Shown: positions 18,439 through 27,750 of the stretch, in pieces
Position numbering within the stretch: the stretch's first letter is position 1
Layout: the number at the start of each line of letters is the position of its first letter
Origin: Dictyobacter kobayashii
GTDB lineage: Bacteria > Chloroflexota > Ktedonobacteria > Ktedonobacterales > Ktedonobacteraceae
Length of the DNA: 64,000 nt
Reading direction: 5' to 3'
Assembly: GCF_003967555.1 (NCBI RefSeq)
Contig: NZ_BIFS01000001.1
Location: forward strand, 3,596,001-3,660,000
Translations under genes and position numbers: made by a program
Notes under the pieces: generated by a model
Database searches by the model: none
The model's input: the letters and a program-made list of their open reading frames with translations, nothing else
What the model was told of the DNA's origin: nothing

Positions 18439-19641
18439 TTAAAAGAATATTCGTCCACGACGTGAACGAGGCATTAATATGTAGGCCAGGATCATACCTG
18501 CAACCAGGCCACCAATATGGGCCGCGATAGCTATCCCGGTGCCCGGGGCGAAGCCATAGATCAAGTTGATGGCCAGCCAGAACATCCACTGCCCAATGGC
18601 CCCGGTTCCTGCCGCACCTAATGCGCGCCGATTGAGCAGGTAGAACATGCCGATCGCGCCAAAGATACCAAAGATAGCGCCTGAAGCGCCAACTGCGGCC
18701 CCCGTTGGACTCATGACCAGGTACGTTACACCTCCCAATATACCTGATACAAAATAGATGACCAGGTAACGCCATTTGCCATAGATAATCTCGACACCTC
18801 GACCTACAAAGTAGAGAGAAAGCATATTCAAGGCAATGTGAGCAATGCCATTGTGCAGGAACATGCCGGTAAAGATGCGCCAGTATTCTCCATTATTGAT
18901 GATATAAGGGTTTATCTGAGCGCCAATATTAACAATATTTGGATCAAGTGTCGACCAGATATAGATCAGCACATTGACCGCGATCAGGATCAGTGTAACC
19001 AGGCTAGGATACTGATTTAATGCGAAGCGGGTTCGCACTGCCTGTCTGCGCATGGGATTGGGCTGTGACCACGATGGCGCTGCCGTTCGCTCACCAGCTT
19101 GTTTGCTATTGTCAGGCGTGGCAATGGTAGAGGCTTCCGACGCTGGATTGTTCGCAGTGACCTGTGGGCTGGGACGCTGAGGTTCTAGAGGTGGGAAGCA
19201 GTTTTCAAAACGACCTCCGTAGGAGAGACGTGTAGCACGGGCCCGTGCCAGATTCGCATCATAGTCCTGTCCATTGGCGCGCAGCAGGTAGGAGCGCAAT
19301 GCATGCAGGTAGCCGCCGCCTGGATCGCTCTCGATGGCCTTGTCAACACTTTTCAGGGCTCGATCGTAGCGACGATCCAGCAACTCTAGTAGCGCCTGGG
19401 CGGTCCAGCCTTCCGTGCCGCCTTCCGGCTGCAATTCTTGCACACGGCGACAGGCCATCTGCACCACGCCATAATTGCCAAGGGCCAGGTTGGCCTCTGC
19501 CAGGCCCAGGTGAACCTGAGGATTTTCAGTTTCCAACTGGGCCCCATGCGCGTAGGCAATGGCAGCCTCTCTGCCCTTGCCCTCGGCCAGGGCTTGTTTC
19601 CCCTGTTCTAGATAATTTTGGAGTTCCGTTTGAGCTTCCAC
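18439..19641 (-). CDS. Rhomboid intramembrane serine protease with N-terminal TPR domain
   Basis: 400 residues. The first 150 are helical TPR-like repeats (QGKQALAEGKGREAAIAYAHGA and two more), then a Pro/Ser/Thr linker, then a six-helix rhomboid core from about residue 205. The catalytic Ser lies in VGASGAIFG and the catalytic His in AAHIGG; the HNGIAHIALNM loop is also conserved. Rhomboids cleave membrane proteins within the bilayer; the TPRs could recruit substrates. The GTG at 19641 is chosen because GGAGGAAA lies just upstream. A second rhomboid gene lies directly upstream on the same strand. Confidence 0.9.
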   Translation of the reverse strand: MEAQTELQNYLEQGKQALAEGKGREAAIAYAHGAQLETENPQVHLGLAEANLALGNYGVVQMACRRVQELQPEGGTEGWTAQALLELLDRRYDRALKSVDKAIESDPGGGYLHALRSYLLRANGQDYDANLARARATRLSYGGRFENCFPPLEPQRPSPQVTANNPASEASTIATPDNSKQAGERTAAPSWSQPNPMRRQAVRTRFALNQYPSLVTLILIAVNVLIYIWSTLDPNIVNIGAQINPYIINNGEYWRIFTGMFLHNGIAHIALNMLSLYFVGRGVEIIYGKWRYLVIYFVSGILGGVTYLVMSPTGAAVGASGAIFGIFGAIGMFYLLNRRALGAAGTGAIGQWMFWLAINLIYGFAPGTGIAIAAHIGGLVAGMILAYILMPRSRRGRIFF

Positions 19642-19696
19642 GAGATTTCCTCCCAATATGCCATCGTTTGCGCCGAGCAATCCTGGCGTCTAACGA

Positions 19697-20566
19697 TCAG
19701 TGTCCCAAATGTAAAGCTAAAATAGCAAGTAGTAGTGTACCTAAAATTGTCAAAAGTGCCAAGGGCCAACTGCGTGATAGGCGATGTGTATCGATCAGTA
19801 TCTGGTTAGCCGTGGGTCGATAAAGAGGAGTAAACCACCAGCCCAGTATACAACCACTGATCAAACCGCCTATATGCGCATTGTTATCAACATTGGCGAT
19901 CATAAAGCCAAAGGCCAGGTTGATGCCAACAATAAAGACCAGCCAGAGGAGCGCTAGTAATCCTCCGCGCGGGAAGGCACGTCTATGCACAAGGACAAAA
20001 ATACTGTAAGCTCCGACCAGGCCGAAGATTGCACCCGATGCACCTACACTGATAACATCTGGCGCAAATACGAAGCTGGCGATAATACTGATAATACCTG
20101 TTATCAAATAAATCAGCAAGAAGCGTAGGTGACCAACCAGGCGTTCTAAGAATGTTCCCAGGATGACCAGGTTAAGCATATTCAGTCCTACATGCAATAG
20201 ATTGACATGCAAGAAGATGGGGGTAAGAAAGCGCCAATATTGTCCCTGCAGGATCAAGTTATTTTCTTTTGCCCCATAACGAATCAGTATTGTAGTCAGG
20301 GCATCGTCGCTATTGGGCTGCGTGTTTATCGCGTTATTGAATATATGGGTTAGTATGGCAGAAAGACTATGGGCTCCCATGGTTTGAGCCACTTGAGAGG
20401 CTGTAAAACACCATACCAGGATTGAGCCAATAGTGATTATCCAGGTTCCCCAGCAGATACGCGCCAGTTGAGGTTGGGTACGGTACTGGGAAAGGGCCGC
20501 CCGATAACTCGATTTGGCGCGTACTGTGCGCGTCGCAACACCATCAAGCAGATGAGGATCGTTCAC
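19697..20566 (-). CDS. Rhomboid intramembrane serine protease
   Basis: About 289 residues with six or seven membrane helices. The active site is visible as SVGASGAIFGLVG (Ser) and DNNAHIGGLISG (His). HVNLLHVGLNMLNL is the conserved loop before the Ser helix. It has no TPR domain, only a short N-terminal cytosolic part. Start: GTG 20566 follows ACGAGGTGTGC, better than ATG 20587 which lacks a binding site. It is followed by the TPR-rhomboid gene after 55 bases, so the two are probably co-expressed paralogues. Confidence 0.88.
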   Translation of the reverse strand: MNDPHLLDGVATRTVRAKSSYRAALSQYRTQPQLARICWGTWIITIGSILVWCFTASQVAQTMGAHSLSAILTHIFNNAINTQPNSDDALTTILIRYGAKENNLILQGQYWRFLTPIFLHVNLLHVGLNMLNLVILGTFLERLVGHLRFLLIYLITGIISIIASFVFAPDVISVGASGAIFGLVGAYSIFVLVHRRAFPRGGLLALLWLVFIVGINLAFGFMIANVDNNAHIGGLISGCILGWWFTPLYRPTANQILIDTHRLSRSWPLALLTILGTLLLAILALHLGH

Positions 20567-20775
20567 GCACACCTCGTTTTTAAGCACGCTGTTCTCATAA
20601 AACCTTGTACCTGTTTTCTTTCCAGTATAATTTGTATGCCATTGGTGGTATGTTGCTAGCTATGCAGCCATTCTTTGTATGTACTACGTACTACAGGAGA
20701 GAAGGTGGCAGGTATGGACTTTATGTCATTCCATTCGGTCGTATGAGCACAGCCTCCTGAAACAATTTCTGGACG

Positions 20776-21456
20776 TTATTTGATAAATCCACTTGAATGT
20801 ATATATGTGGCAATGCCATTGAGAATGAATTGAATGGCCAGGGCTGCCAGCAGAATACCCAGGATACGAGATAACACCAGGATGCCGGTTTTTCCCACAT
20901 GCTTGATGATCCAGGTACAGCTTCTCATGGCCAGCCAGGCCAGGAAAAGAGCACTGATAATCGCCGCTGCCACCGATAATAAACTCATTGGATGCGGTGC
21001 GGCCTGCCCGACGTAGAGAATGGTGGTGGCAATCGTGCCAGGACCAGCAATCATAGGGATGGCCAGCGGAAAGACGCTAATATCTTCACGCGTCATTGCC
21101 TCTTCTTCTTCCGCTTTCGTTTCGCGCGTCCCTGACTGGCGGCCAAAGAGCATATCTACGGCGACCAGGAATAATAGGGCGCCGCCCGCGATATTAAATG
21201 CGTAGAGTTCAATACCGAGCCGATCTAACAGGTAGCGGCCCACAACTGCAAAGAAAAGGATAATACCCGCACTGATCAAGGTGGCGCGCGCAACAATTAC
21301 ATTGCGTTGCGCGTTGCTAAAATGGGAGGTAAGCCCTACAACAACCGGAGCCAGCCCAACGGGGTCAATTACGGTAAAAAAAGTCACAAATGCGCTAATG
21401 GTAAAGGTTAAAGAGATATCCACAGATGAAGCCTCGATAAAGTAAAGAAAGTACAT
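20776..21456 (-). CDS. MarC-family integral membrane protein
   Basis: 226 residues, six transmembrane helices. FFTVIDPVGLAPVVVGLTSHFS near residue 26 and FPLAIPMIAGPGTIATTILY near residue 128 are the two MarC/UPF0056 signatures, which repeat the same pattern in each half. The transport function of the family is not established despite the name. A start codon with AAAGTAAAG upstream is acceptable; a GTG 12 codons later is an alternative. Confidence 0.88.
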   Translation of the reverse strand: MYFLYFIEASSVDISLTFTISAFVTFFTVIDPVGLAPVVVGLTSHFSNAQRNVIVARATLISAGIILFFAVVGRYLLDRLGIELYAFNIAGGALLFLVAVDMLFGRQSGTRETKAEEEEAMTREDISVFPLAIPMIAGPGTIATTILYVGQAAPHPMSLLSVAAAIISALFLAWLAMRSCTWIIKHVGKTGILVLSRILGILLAALAIQFILNGIATYIHSSGFIK

Positions 21457-21492
21457 GTAAACAAGCCGTCGATATTATATCACACATGAGTT

Positions 21493-21521
21493 AAAGGGAC
21501 GTCATCTGTTCCGTCCCCTTT
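21493..21521 (-). terminator. Hairpin downstream of the small membrane protein gene
   Basis: AAAGGGACG and CGTCCCCTTT form a stem between the gene ending at 21610 and marC. It may terminate the former; there is an unpaired C and a short U-run. Confidence 0.45.
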
Positions 21522-21609
21522 ACTGTGGAATTCTGCTATGTCGTTGCATAATATTCTCCAGACTCAGTACTATCACCACAATGTTACGTTACTGGCTGGT
21601 TCTGTTCAG

Positions 21610-21984
21610 TTATTGTTTTTGCATTGAGGATGCATATAAGCGGCGGCGGCGTGTCCAGGAACGATAACTGCGATAGGCAATCAGGTACCAGAGCAATTCA
21701 AAAACGATGGCTGAGATAGTGGCCTTAAGCAGCGGCACATCGTAGATGAGAATATCCTTAGGAATATCGATCAGAATTACATCGGTGGCAAACCAGATGC
21801 CCATCAGTGCGACTACAAAAGTACTGAAAATGCCAAATGGCACCCGGCGACCAAAGACCAGGCGCGCAAGTATCCCCACCACCAGTGCCAGGCCCCAGCA
21901 AAGCAGCTGGCCAACGCTCAAAGCAAAGTGGATACCATGCAGGGAAAAATTAAAAATGACGAGATCGGCGAATATCGGGCTCAT
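21610..21984 (-). CDS. Small multipass membrane protein, possibly GlsB/YeaQ-like
   Basis: 124 residues with about four hydrophobic helices and a basic C-terminus (RSWTRRRRLYASS). The pattern GLALVVGILARLVFGRRVPFGIFSTFVVALMGIW recalls the transglycosylase-associated GlsB/YeaQ/YmgE family, but the match is loose. AAGGAGAGCTCA precedes the ATG. Function unknown. Confidence 0.65.
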   Translation of the reverse strand: MSPIFADLVIFNFSLHGIHFALSVGQLLCWGLALVVGILARLVFGRRVPFGIFSTFVVALMGIWFATDVILIDIPKDILIYDVPLLKATISAIVFELLWYLIAYRSYRSWTRRRRLYASSMQKQ

Positions 21985-22480
21985 TGAGCTCTCCTTTGAC
22001 GCTTTTTTTAGTTGATTGCAGATACCAGAATGTCCCTACCCCATTACTCTGCTGTATCTGTTACGTAATAGCTGGTAGAATAGGTGAAGATATACATCGT
22101 CTATACCATCCAGGCTATTGTTGGGTCTATTCTGGAAGATACGCGTAAAATCCCAAATCAACAAGTCTCGATCAAAATTCTCAGCATTCTTTTATGTGCA
22201 ACTGTATTTTCTCAGGTTTTATTCTTCTTATTGTGGCATATATTGTCGCCATAGTATCCTGCTTTTGCGTATTAAGATGGTAAAGGTATAAAGGTATATC
22301 GATCAATGCCTCGTCCGGTGCGTGGATAGCGTCTGATTCCTATGTTTGTTTTATATTTCTATCTTATTGTATCTGTTTGTGGATGGTACGATAAGTTAAG
22401 AATTTCTACAACTGCAAGCATTCATGCCCGTGCGCTATAATGGAACTGCATTAATTTACAATCGTATTGGGAGGCACGTT
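21985..22480. other. Intergenic region between divergent genes
   Basis: About 500 bases without a credible gene. A TATAAT at 22436-22441 lies 40 bases before the gene at 22481, with CTGCAA 18 bases further upstream as a weak -35 box. AT-rich sequence before it shows no palindrome that I would call an operator. Confidence 0.5.
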
Positions 22481-22978
22481 ATGCAAAAAGCAAAACGGTT
22501 CGCAATCATTGCCGGTGTGGTTGTGGCTATTATTCTGGTTGGTGGTGTTACACTGGCGATAATCTTTGGCAAATTATTAGAACTGCTCTATGTGGTTTTG
22601 ATCATTCTGGCACTCTTGCTCATTGCCGGCACTGTATATCAAATATATTCGGTGTTTAAGCTTGTGCGCGCCATCAATACCGTGCGCGACGAAATGAAGC
22701 CTTTAATTGGTTCGGTCAATGAAACAATCGGTATTGTGAAAGATACCGCTAAGACGGCTGGTAATACTGTAACAACTATTGGCACAGCGACCAAATTCAC
22801 TTCTGAACTGGCCCTGGGACCCAGCGTGCGCGCGGTGGCTGCCGTTGTGGCGGCTCAGGAGATGGGACGTGTGTTCCTGGGTAAAGGTCATGCCCGTAGC
22901 CGTGCGGAAGAGCGTCGTAGACAGCAGATGGAGGCAATGGCGGCCGCGAATGCTGCTGTGGATAGAGGAGGCGAGTAA
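22481..22978 (+). CDS. Membrane protein with two N-terminal helices and helical tail (DUF948/YtxG-like)
   Basis: 165 residues. Two transmembrane helices (about 6-28 and 32-56) are followed by an amphipathic helical region (EMKPLIGSVNETIGIVKDTAKTAGNTV) reminiscent of DUF948 stress or general-envelope proteins, then a charged tail. GGGAGGCACGTT precedes ATG 22481; the earlier in-frame ATG has no binding site. Its stop codon shares a base with the next start (TAATG), so it is coupled to the next gene. Confidence 0.7.
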   Translation: MQKAKRFAIIAGVVVAIILVGGVTLAIIFGKLLELLYVVLIILALLLIAGTVYQIYSVFKLVRAINTVRDEMKPLIGSVNETIGIVKDTAKTAGNTVTTIGTATKFTSELALGPSVRAVAAVVAAQEMGRVFLGKGHARSRAEERRRQQMEAMAAANAAVDRGGE

Positions 22979-23547
22979 TGGCGGCTATTATATTAGCAGT
23001 GAACCCTCTTCTGGCCACGATGGGTCAGGTTGCCGCGCTGGTTATCTGCCTTTTTGCCTTAATATTCATTGTGGTAACGGTGGTGTTTAATCTGGTGATG
23101 AGCTTTGCGATGTCGTGGTTAAACGAAAAAGCCGAGCTGATCAAGATATTGCGCCCTTATGTTGAGAGCGTTAATACCACTTCTAAGAGGGTTGAACAGG
23201 GGATCGCACCTGCGGAAGATGCTTCGCCAGCGGCGCGTATCGCTGCTCAATTGCCTCTACGTGTCAACGCTGCGGATAAAAAGGTTGAGCAGGTATCCGA
23301 TCGCGTAACTAATGTGGTTATCGAATTCCGTGCCCGTACTATGCAGGCCAGGACAATTGCCAAGGCTTTTTTCCTGCCTGGCTTGATGCATAGGGAAAGC
23401 GCAGAAACACATGTGGATGCTGCGGGACAGGAGTTTGCCAGCCCGGGCTATCGAGCATTAATGAATGAGCATCCCGAGGTCATACCTGGGCAGGCGCCTC
23501 GGTATGAGGCACCTCCTCAGCAACAAGTTATGCGTCCACAAAGGTAA
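22978..23547 (+). CDS. Membrane-anchored helical protein, partner of the preceding gene
   Basis: 189 residues with one N-terminal transmembrane helix (about 16-44), a long helical region with heptad character (RPYVESVNTTSKRVEQ, NAADKKVEQVSDRVTNVV) and a Pro/Gln-rich tail. I recognise no family beyond similarity of layout to the preceding protein. Translationally coupled to it through TAATG with GGAGG upstream. The two likely form an envelope complex. Confidence 0.65.
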   Translation: MAAIILAVNPLLATMGQVAALVICLFALIFIVVTVVFNLVMSFAMSWLNEKAELIKILRPYVESVNTTSKRVEQGIAPAEDASPAARIAAQLPLRVNAADKKVEQVSDRVTNVVIEFRARTMQARTIAKAFFLPGLMHRESAETHVDAAGQEFASPGYRALMNEHPEVIPGQAPRYEAPPQQQVMRPQR

Positions 23548-23548
23548 C

Positions 23549-24927
23549 ATGTCTCTCACCCAAAATTATATACATCAATTCGGGCGTTTCCAAAGAAACG
23601 CCCGTTTATATCTTGTCAGCAATGCATTGAGTGGAGTCACGCTGGGTATTCTCCAGGTGCTCTATAACCTCTATTTGATTGCGTTAGGCTACCATACTGA
23701 CTTTATCGGATTAATATTATTCACAGGAACTATCGGGGAGGGGTGGCTATCTTTCCGGCTGGTCTCTGTATTGATCGTTTCAAAGGCAAAACGATCCTGA
23801 TCTGGGCCAGCGCCCTGGTGGGGATCGCCGGAGCCGGCCAGATCTTATTGCGTACGCCATTCTTTCTGCTATTGAGCGCGTTTATCGCAGGTATCGGTGG
23901 CGCTTTTATCCTGGTTGTCAATGCTCCTTTCCTGGCCCGCAATAGCACGCCAGCTGAACGGTCGCATCTCTTCAGCCTCAATATTGTCCTGACCCTCATT
24001 ATGACCGTCATCGGAGAAGCTCTTGGAGGTATCCTGCCGCTCTGGTTCCGCTCCAAAGGCTGGCTGATGGCTCCTCTTCCCGCGGAGATTCATTGGGCTC
24101 TGACCCAGCAGCCGCTGGCTCGTTCCTACCAGCTGGCGCTTCTGGTCGCTGGTATTATCGTTGTGCCCAGCTTTATACCGCTCTTTATGATGCGCGAAGA
24201 ACAACCGCTGCGTCCTCAGCGCAACGAAAGATCTGTTCAGATGAGAGTGGCACTCAAAGCACGTCTTTCTATGATCTCTGAATGGAGAAAAATCCCTCCA
24301 CAGACCCTGTTTAGCAATCCACTGCTCGTCATGATTGGCATCCAGATTTTGATTGGTACCGGCGCTGGTTTACTGCTCCCCTATTTCAATGTCTATTTTG
24401 TACAGCATCTAGGAGCCTCCTCAGCCTTATTTGGGGCCATTGACGCGGCGGCTAATACATTGAACGCACTACTGACATTGCTCGCTCCCTGGCTCGTCCT
24501 ACGCATTGGTAAGGTGGCTGCCCTGGTGATCCCTCGCATTATCAGTCTGCCCATCATGCTTTTAATCGGGATCACCAGTTCGTTACCTCTGGCCGCCACC
24601 CTCTATCCTCTAAGGCAGGGCTTTATGGACATGTCTCAAGGTATCTTGCAGGTTTTTTCCATGGAAGTGGTACCAGCGCAGCGCCGTGGACTGGCTAATA
24701 GCAGCTATCAGGCCGCCTACCAGATTATGTGGGCGCTAGGAGCCTCCCTTGGTGGCCTTATGATTGCTCGTGTTGGTTATCTGCCCGTCTTTATCTGTAC
24801 CACCATTCTCTACTCCCTTGCCCTCATCCTCCTCTGGACCAGATTCGGCCACGACCGCTGGCAAGAACCCACCTCATCAACACCTCCCCTGCCTGAACAG
24901 CTAGAAATATCCTCCTCTGGCTCGTAG
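23549..24927 (+). CDS. Major facilitator superfamily transporter, one-base frameshift
   Basis: A 12-helix MFS protein of 459 residues once one G is added to GGGG at 23740-23743; the written frame breaks after helix 2 (GTIGEG) and resumes as VAIFPAGLCIDRFKGKT, which contains the cytoplasmic loop 2-3 basic motif. Helices continue to SLALILLWTRFG. Substrate unknown; the fold class is that of small-molecule efflux or sugar permeases. ATG 23549 lies 2 bases after the stop of the preceding gene, suggesting the same transcript. Confidence 0.82.
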
Positions 24928-24977
24928 AGCATATGGCCACTCCAAATTCCCACCGATGCCTTTTCATGCCTGCAGTA

Positions 24978-25094
24978 CTTAAAAAAAATACGGTGTTGCT
25001 TAGAAAAGGATACAGCGATGCTCAAAAAGGCTAAAGTGGTACTTAAAAAGAGTATATTGACACTTAAAAAAGGCTAAAGTGGCACTTAAAAAAG
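24978..25094. repeat. Five to six imperfect tandem repeats of 21-22 bp
   Basis: Units starting CTTAAAAA or CTTAGAAAA begin at 24978, 24999, 25021, 25042, 25063 and 25085, giving periods of 21, 22, 21, 21 and 22. The second half of each unit varies, with GGCTAAAGTGG present in two. About two helical turns per unit means the A-tracts stack on one DNA face, which suggests intrinsic bending or a protein array. It lies between an MFS gene and tatC and abuts a family B element. Confidence 0.75.
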
Positions 25095-25187
25095 TTTTAT
25101 TAGAAGGTGTAAAAATGGTGACTGGCACCATTTTTACACCTTCTAATAAAACCGCTCGGGCGCGCATGCGCACGTCCGCAAAAGCCC
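25094..25187 (+). repeat. Family B (MITE-like) element, copy 2
   Basis: Perfect 27-bp arms (25094-25120 and 25126-25152) with a five-base loop ACTGG, then the family tail GCTCGGGCGCGCATGCGCAC and GTCCGCAAAAG. The stem sequence is unlike that of the other copies apart from a GGTGTAAAAATGGTG core. Confidence 0.8.
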
Positions 25188-25194
25188 AAAACAA

Positions 25195-25242
25195 AAATAG
25201 CGAGGCCATCCCTTTATATATGGGATGGCCTCACTATTTTTT
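25195..25242 (-). terminator. Terminator downstream of tatC
   Basis: GAGGCCATCCC and GGGATGGCCTC form an 11-bp stem flanked by A and T runs on both sides, directly after the tatC stop at 25250. It can act on both strands. Confidence 0.8.
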
Positions 25243-25249
25243 AATCTGT

Positions 25250-26080
25250 TCAGGCGAGCTCGTCAGCAGGATCTTTTTTCACGACAAAGTGAATAAGCAG
25301 GATACTGAACTCAAACAGAATTGATAGGGCAACGCCAATGAAAACTGGACTATACAGATCTCCACCAGGTGTAACAACGGTAGCGGCAGCCCACATGGCC
25401 ACATGTGAAACAGCGCGCTTACTCTTCAGAAAATGCTCGGTTACGATGCCGATCATGGCCAGAAAGGTCAGGACCAGCGGCAACTCAAAGACCGCGCCAA
25501 AGATCAGCAAGAATAACGACACAAACGAGAAGTAGCTATTCGCTGATATCAACTCGGTAAAGTTCTCCGCGCCAAAGTTGATCAAGAAACCTACTGGATA
25601 TTGCAGGATAAAATATCCCAGCGTAACACCCATGAGGAACAGTATCAGTCCCAATAGAATAAATGGAACCGCATGTTTTTTCTCTTTGTCATAAAGTCCA
25701 GGTGCAATAAACGCCCAGAGCTCATAGAGAATGACCGGAAGCGCAAACACCAGGCCGAAAACTATCGAAAGTTTGATAGAAACTGTAAAAGCCTCTCCTA
25801 AGCCTGTCATCACCAGCTTCTGACCTTCTTTACCTCCCACAGTATTGGCCGTAAGTGGTAAAGGAGCGTCCAAGATGTGAATAAGTTGGGTGCGGAAGAT
25901 GAATGCAATCACCACTCCGACAGCCACTGCGATCAAACATACAAAGATGCGCCGGCGAAGTTCTTCAAGATGATCTATCAGTGACATCGCAGAGGGGTCA
26001 TTTTCGTCATCGTCCTCTGAGGAGTTGTCGAATCCCCCTGATTTTAACAGGCCCTGCTGATCTAGATCACTGGTAGCCAT
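25250..26080 (-). CDS. tatC: Sec-independent (twin-arginine) translocase subunit TatC
   Basis: 276 residues, six membrane helices. MSLIDHLEELRRRIF at about residues 32-46 is the TatC signature just before helix 1; AFIAPGLYDKEKKHAVPF and PLVLTFLAMIGIVT are also conserved. The N-terminal 30 residues are acidic (Glu/Asp/Asn) and longer than usual. TatC recognises twin-arginine signal peptides and forms the core receptor with TatA/B. tatA lies 33 bases upstream on the same strand. Confidence 0.95.
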   Translation of the reverse strand: MATSDLDQQGLLKSGGFDNSSEDDDENDPSAMSLIDHLEELRRRIFVCLIAVAVGVVIAFIFRTQLIHILDAPLPLTANTVGGKEGQKLVMTGLGEAFTVSIKLSIVFGLVFALPVILYELWAFIAPGLYDKEKKHAVPFILLGLILFLMGVTLGYFILQYPVGFLINFGAENFTELISANSYFSFVSLFLLIFGAVFELPLVLTFLAMIGIVTEHFLKSKRAVSHVAMWAAATVVTPGGDLYSPVFIGVALSILFEFSILLIHFVVKKDPADELA

Positions 26081-26113
26081 GAAATCCCCCTATACTAGTG
26101 TCAGCAGTTTTCA

Positions 26114-26422
26114 TTAGTCAACGGTCGGTGTGGCTCTTACCTCGGGCTGTGCAGCTTCCTGTGCAGCCAGGGCAGCTTTTTTAGCGGCCAGTTCACGCTC
26201 AATGGCTTCGAGTTCCAGACGAGCAGACTCGGTAGCGGATTGCGTGGTGTGTACTTCTTCCTCTTCTTTAGGTTTCGTTATTTCGTTGACGCCATTTTTG
26301 AATTCTTTAATACTTTTACCGATGGCGGAACCCATTTCAGGCAACTTCTTTGGTCCGAAGACGAGAAGGGCAACAACGAGGACAACGATTAGCTCTAAGC
26401 CATGTCCACCTAAAAGTCCCAT
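26114..26422 (-). CDS. tatA: Sec-independent translocase subunit TatA
   Basis: 102 residues with the TatA layout: an N-terminal helix (GLELIVVLVVALLVFGPKKLPEMG), the FGPKKLP hinge at about residues 22-28, an amphipathic helix (IGKSIKEFKNGV) and a Lys/Glu/Ala-rich tail. TatA polymerises to form the pore with TatC. AGGAAATTT precedes the ATG. No separate tatB is present nearby, consistent with two-component Tat systems. Confidence 0.93.
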   Translation of the reverse strand: MGLLGGHGLELIVVLVVALLVFGPKKLPEMGSAIGKSIKEFKNGVNEITKPKEEEEVHTTQSATESARLELEAIERELAAKKAALAAQEAAQPEVRATPTVD

Positions 26423-26560
26423 GATAAATTTCCTTTCCTGCTACGGTGCTTACCTCTGTGTAGCACCCGATTAAGTTGACTGTAACGAAGCCTGCCACGA
26501 CGAAATAGTGATCAGGCACTATTTACATTGCTGTTTGTACTAAATAAAACAACATAAGTT

Positions 26561-26848
26561 TTAAGAATATGCCGGCCGTGGTCCTTCTTGACTGCTCAAG
26601 ATACTTTGGACGCTGGCGACACCGGTACTTAAGAGACCAAGGCCAGCGGAACTCAGTGCGACCAGCTGGACGGCGCGCCGACGGCTGATACGCTGTTCAC
26701 AGATGCGCCGGGCCGCGGTCTGTCGCTGCTGTATTTCCTGTGCTTCCTGGTGTACAGAAGCACATAAGCGCTGCTCTAGAGCCTCAGGCTCCGGCCCGTT
26801 GCTACCATAATGGCGTAACAGCAAGGTCTCGATCGAGTCGTTATACAT
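26561..26848 (-). CDS. Small single-pass membrane protein overlapping the sigma gene
   Basis: 95 residues: a charged helical N-terminus (ALEQRLCASVHQEAQEIQQRQ, about 22-42), a basic patch RISRRRAVQ and one hydrophobic helix (LVALSSAGLGLLSTGVASV). It begins 8 bases inside the end of the ECF sigma gene, with GGAGTGGCT before the ATG, so it is translationally coupled. Position and topology suggest an anti-sigma or membrane-tethering partner of that sigma factor, but it has no zinc-finger anti-sigma motif; this is inference. Confidence 0.65.
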   Translation of the reverse strand: MYNDSIETLLLRHYGSNGPEPEALEQRLCASVHQEAQEIQQRQTAARRICEQRISRRRAVQLVALSSAGLGLLSTGVASVQSILSSQEGPRPAYS

Positions 26849-27620
26849 AGCCACTCCATATCGATGGTGCCTGGCTCGCCAGGGATAGGCGCTGATGTGT
26901 ATCTTTCTTTGACATGTTGCGCTGCTTGCGATCCTGACCATCAGATTGTTGGGCCGGTAAGCCAGTGGATAGCGGGGGCGCCGTATCGACTAACTCTTCG
27001 CCACTTTCCTGTGCATAGAGTTGTTGGAACTGCTTACGCGCACGGACCAGGCGTTGCCTTACGGCTGCTTCCTTGACGTCCAGCATATCTGCAATCTCAG
27101 CCGTTGAGAGCCCGCCGACGATTGAGAATAAGAGGCAGATGCGTAGTGGCTCAGGTAACCGGGCCATTGTACGCTGTACCATATCTTGTTCCGCTACAAA
27201 TTCGGCTGGATCTTCATTGCCTGCGGTACCATAGCCTCCTGGTTGTACCGGGGCGGCCTGTTCTTGAACCATCTCATCGCTGGTATTTACGCGCTCTTTA
27301 CCTTCTGCCTGGCGTTTGTCGTGCATGCTAGAGAAAGGGATAAAGCTAAAAAGTGCTCGCCTTCTTCTCTGCATCCGTACGCTGTTCAGGGCAATACGCA
27401 ACAGCCAGGCCCTGGCATGGAAATTACCTCCACTGCTGGCCCGGGCGGCGTCGATCCCTTTTAGCGCCTGATGGAAGGTATCCTGTGTTAGATCCTGGCT
27501 CTCTTCCCAGTTATTGGTCAGGCCATAGATCGTATGGAATACCAGCTTATAGTATTCATGAATTAGCACTTCAACAGCTTGCGCTGCAGACATTGTATCC
27601 ACACACAACTCTTTTCGCAT
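26841..27620 (-). CDS. ECF RNA polymerase sigma factor
   Basis: About 259 residues. Region 2 is seen in LIHEYYKLVFHTIYGLTNNWEESQDLTQDTFHQAL (about 18-52) and region 4 in ARLPEPLRICLLFSIVGGLSTAEIADMLDVKEAAVRQRLVRARKQ (about 153-195), the helix-turn-helix that contacts the -35 box. The linker is long and Gln/Glu-rich. A C-terminal extension of some 50 polar residues follows region 4, unusual for a minimal ECF factor. It heads a unit with the small membrane protein, tatA and tatC. Confidence 0.88.
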   Translation of the reverse strand: MRKELCVDTMSAAQAVEVLIHEYYKLVFHTIYGLTNNWEESQDLTQDTFHQALKGIDAARASSGGNFHARAWLLRIALNSVRMQRRRRALFSFIPFSSMHDKRQAEGKERVNTSDEMVQEQAAPVQPGGYGTAGNEDPAEFVAEQDMVQRTMARLPEPLRICLLFSIVGGLSTAEIADMLDVKEAAVRQRLVRARKQFQQLYAQESGEELVDTAPPLSTGLPAQQSDGQDRKQRNMSKKDTHQRLSLASQAPSIWSGYV

Positions 27621-27750
27621 TCGTAGGAGGGTTTTCTCGAATAGAAAAACCCGTCTACGTTAATGTAGATGCATGACAATTGGGATTTGTGACAATAAAA
27701 TAATGACTTTTTTAAAATGTTTTATTTTTTGTTGGGGAAGCGTTTTGTTT

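Noticed and set aside
24978..25094. CRISPR array
   Set aside because: Units are 21-22 bp without separate spacers and contain A-tracts; no cas genes in the window.
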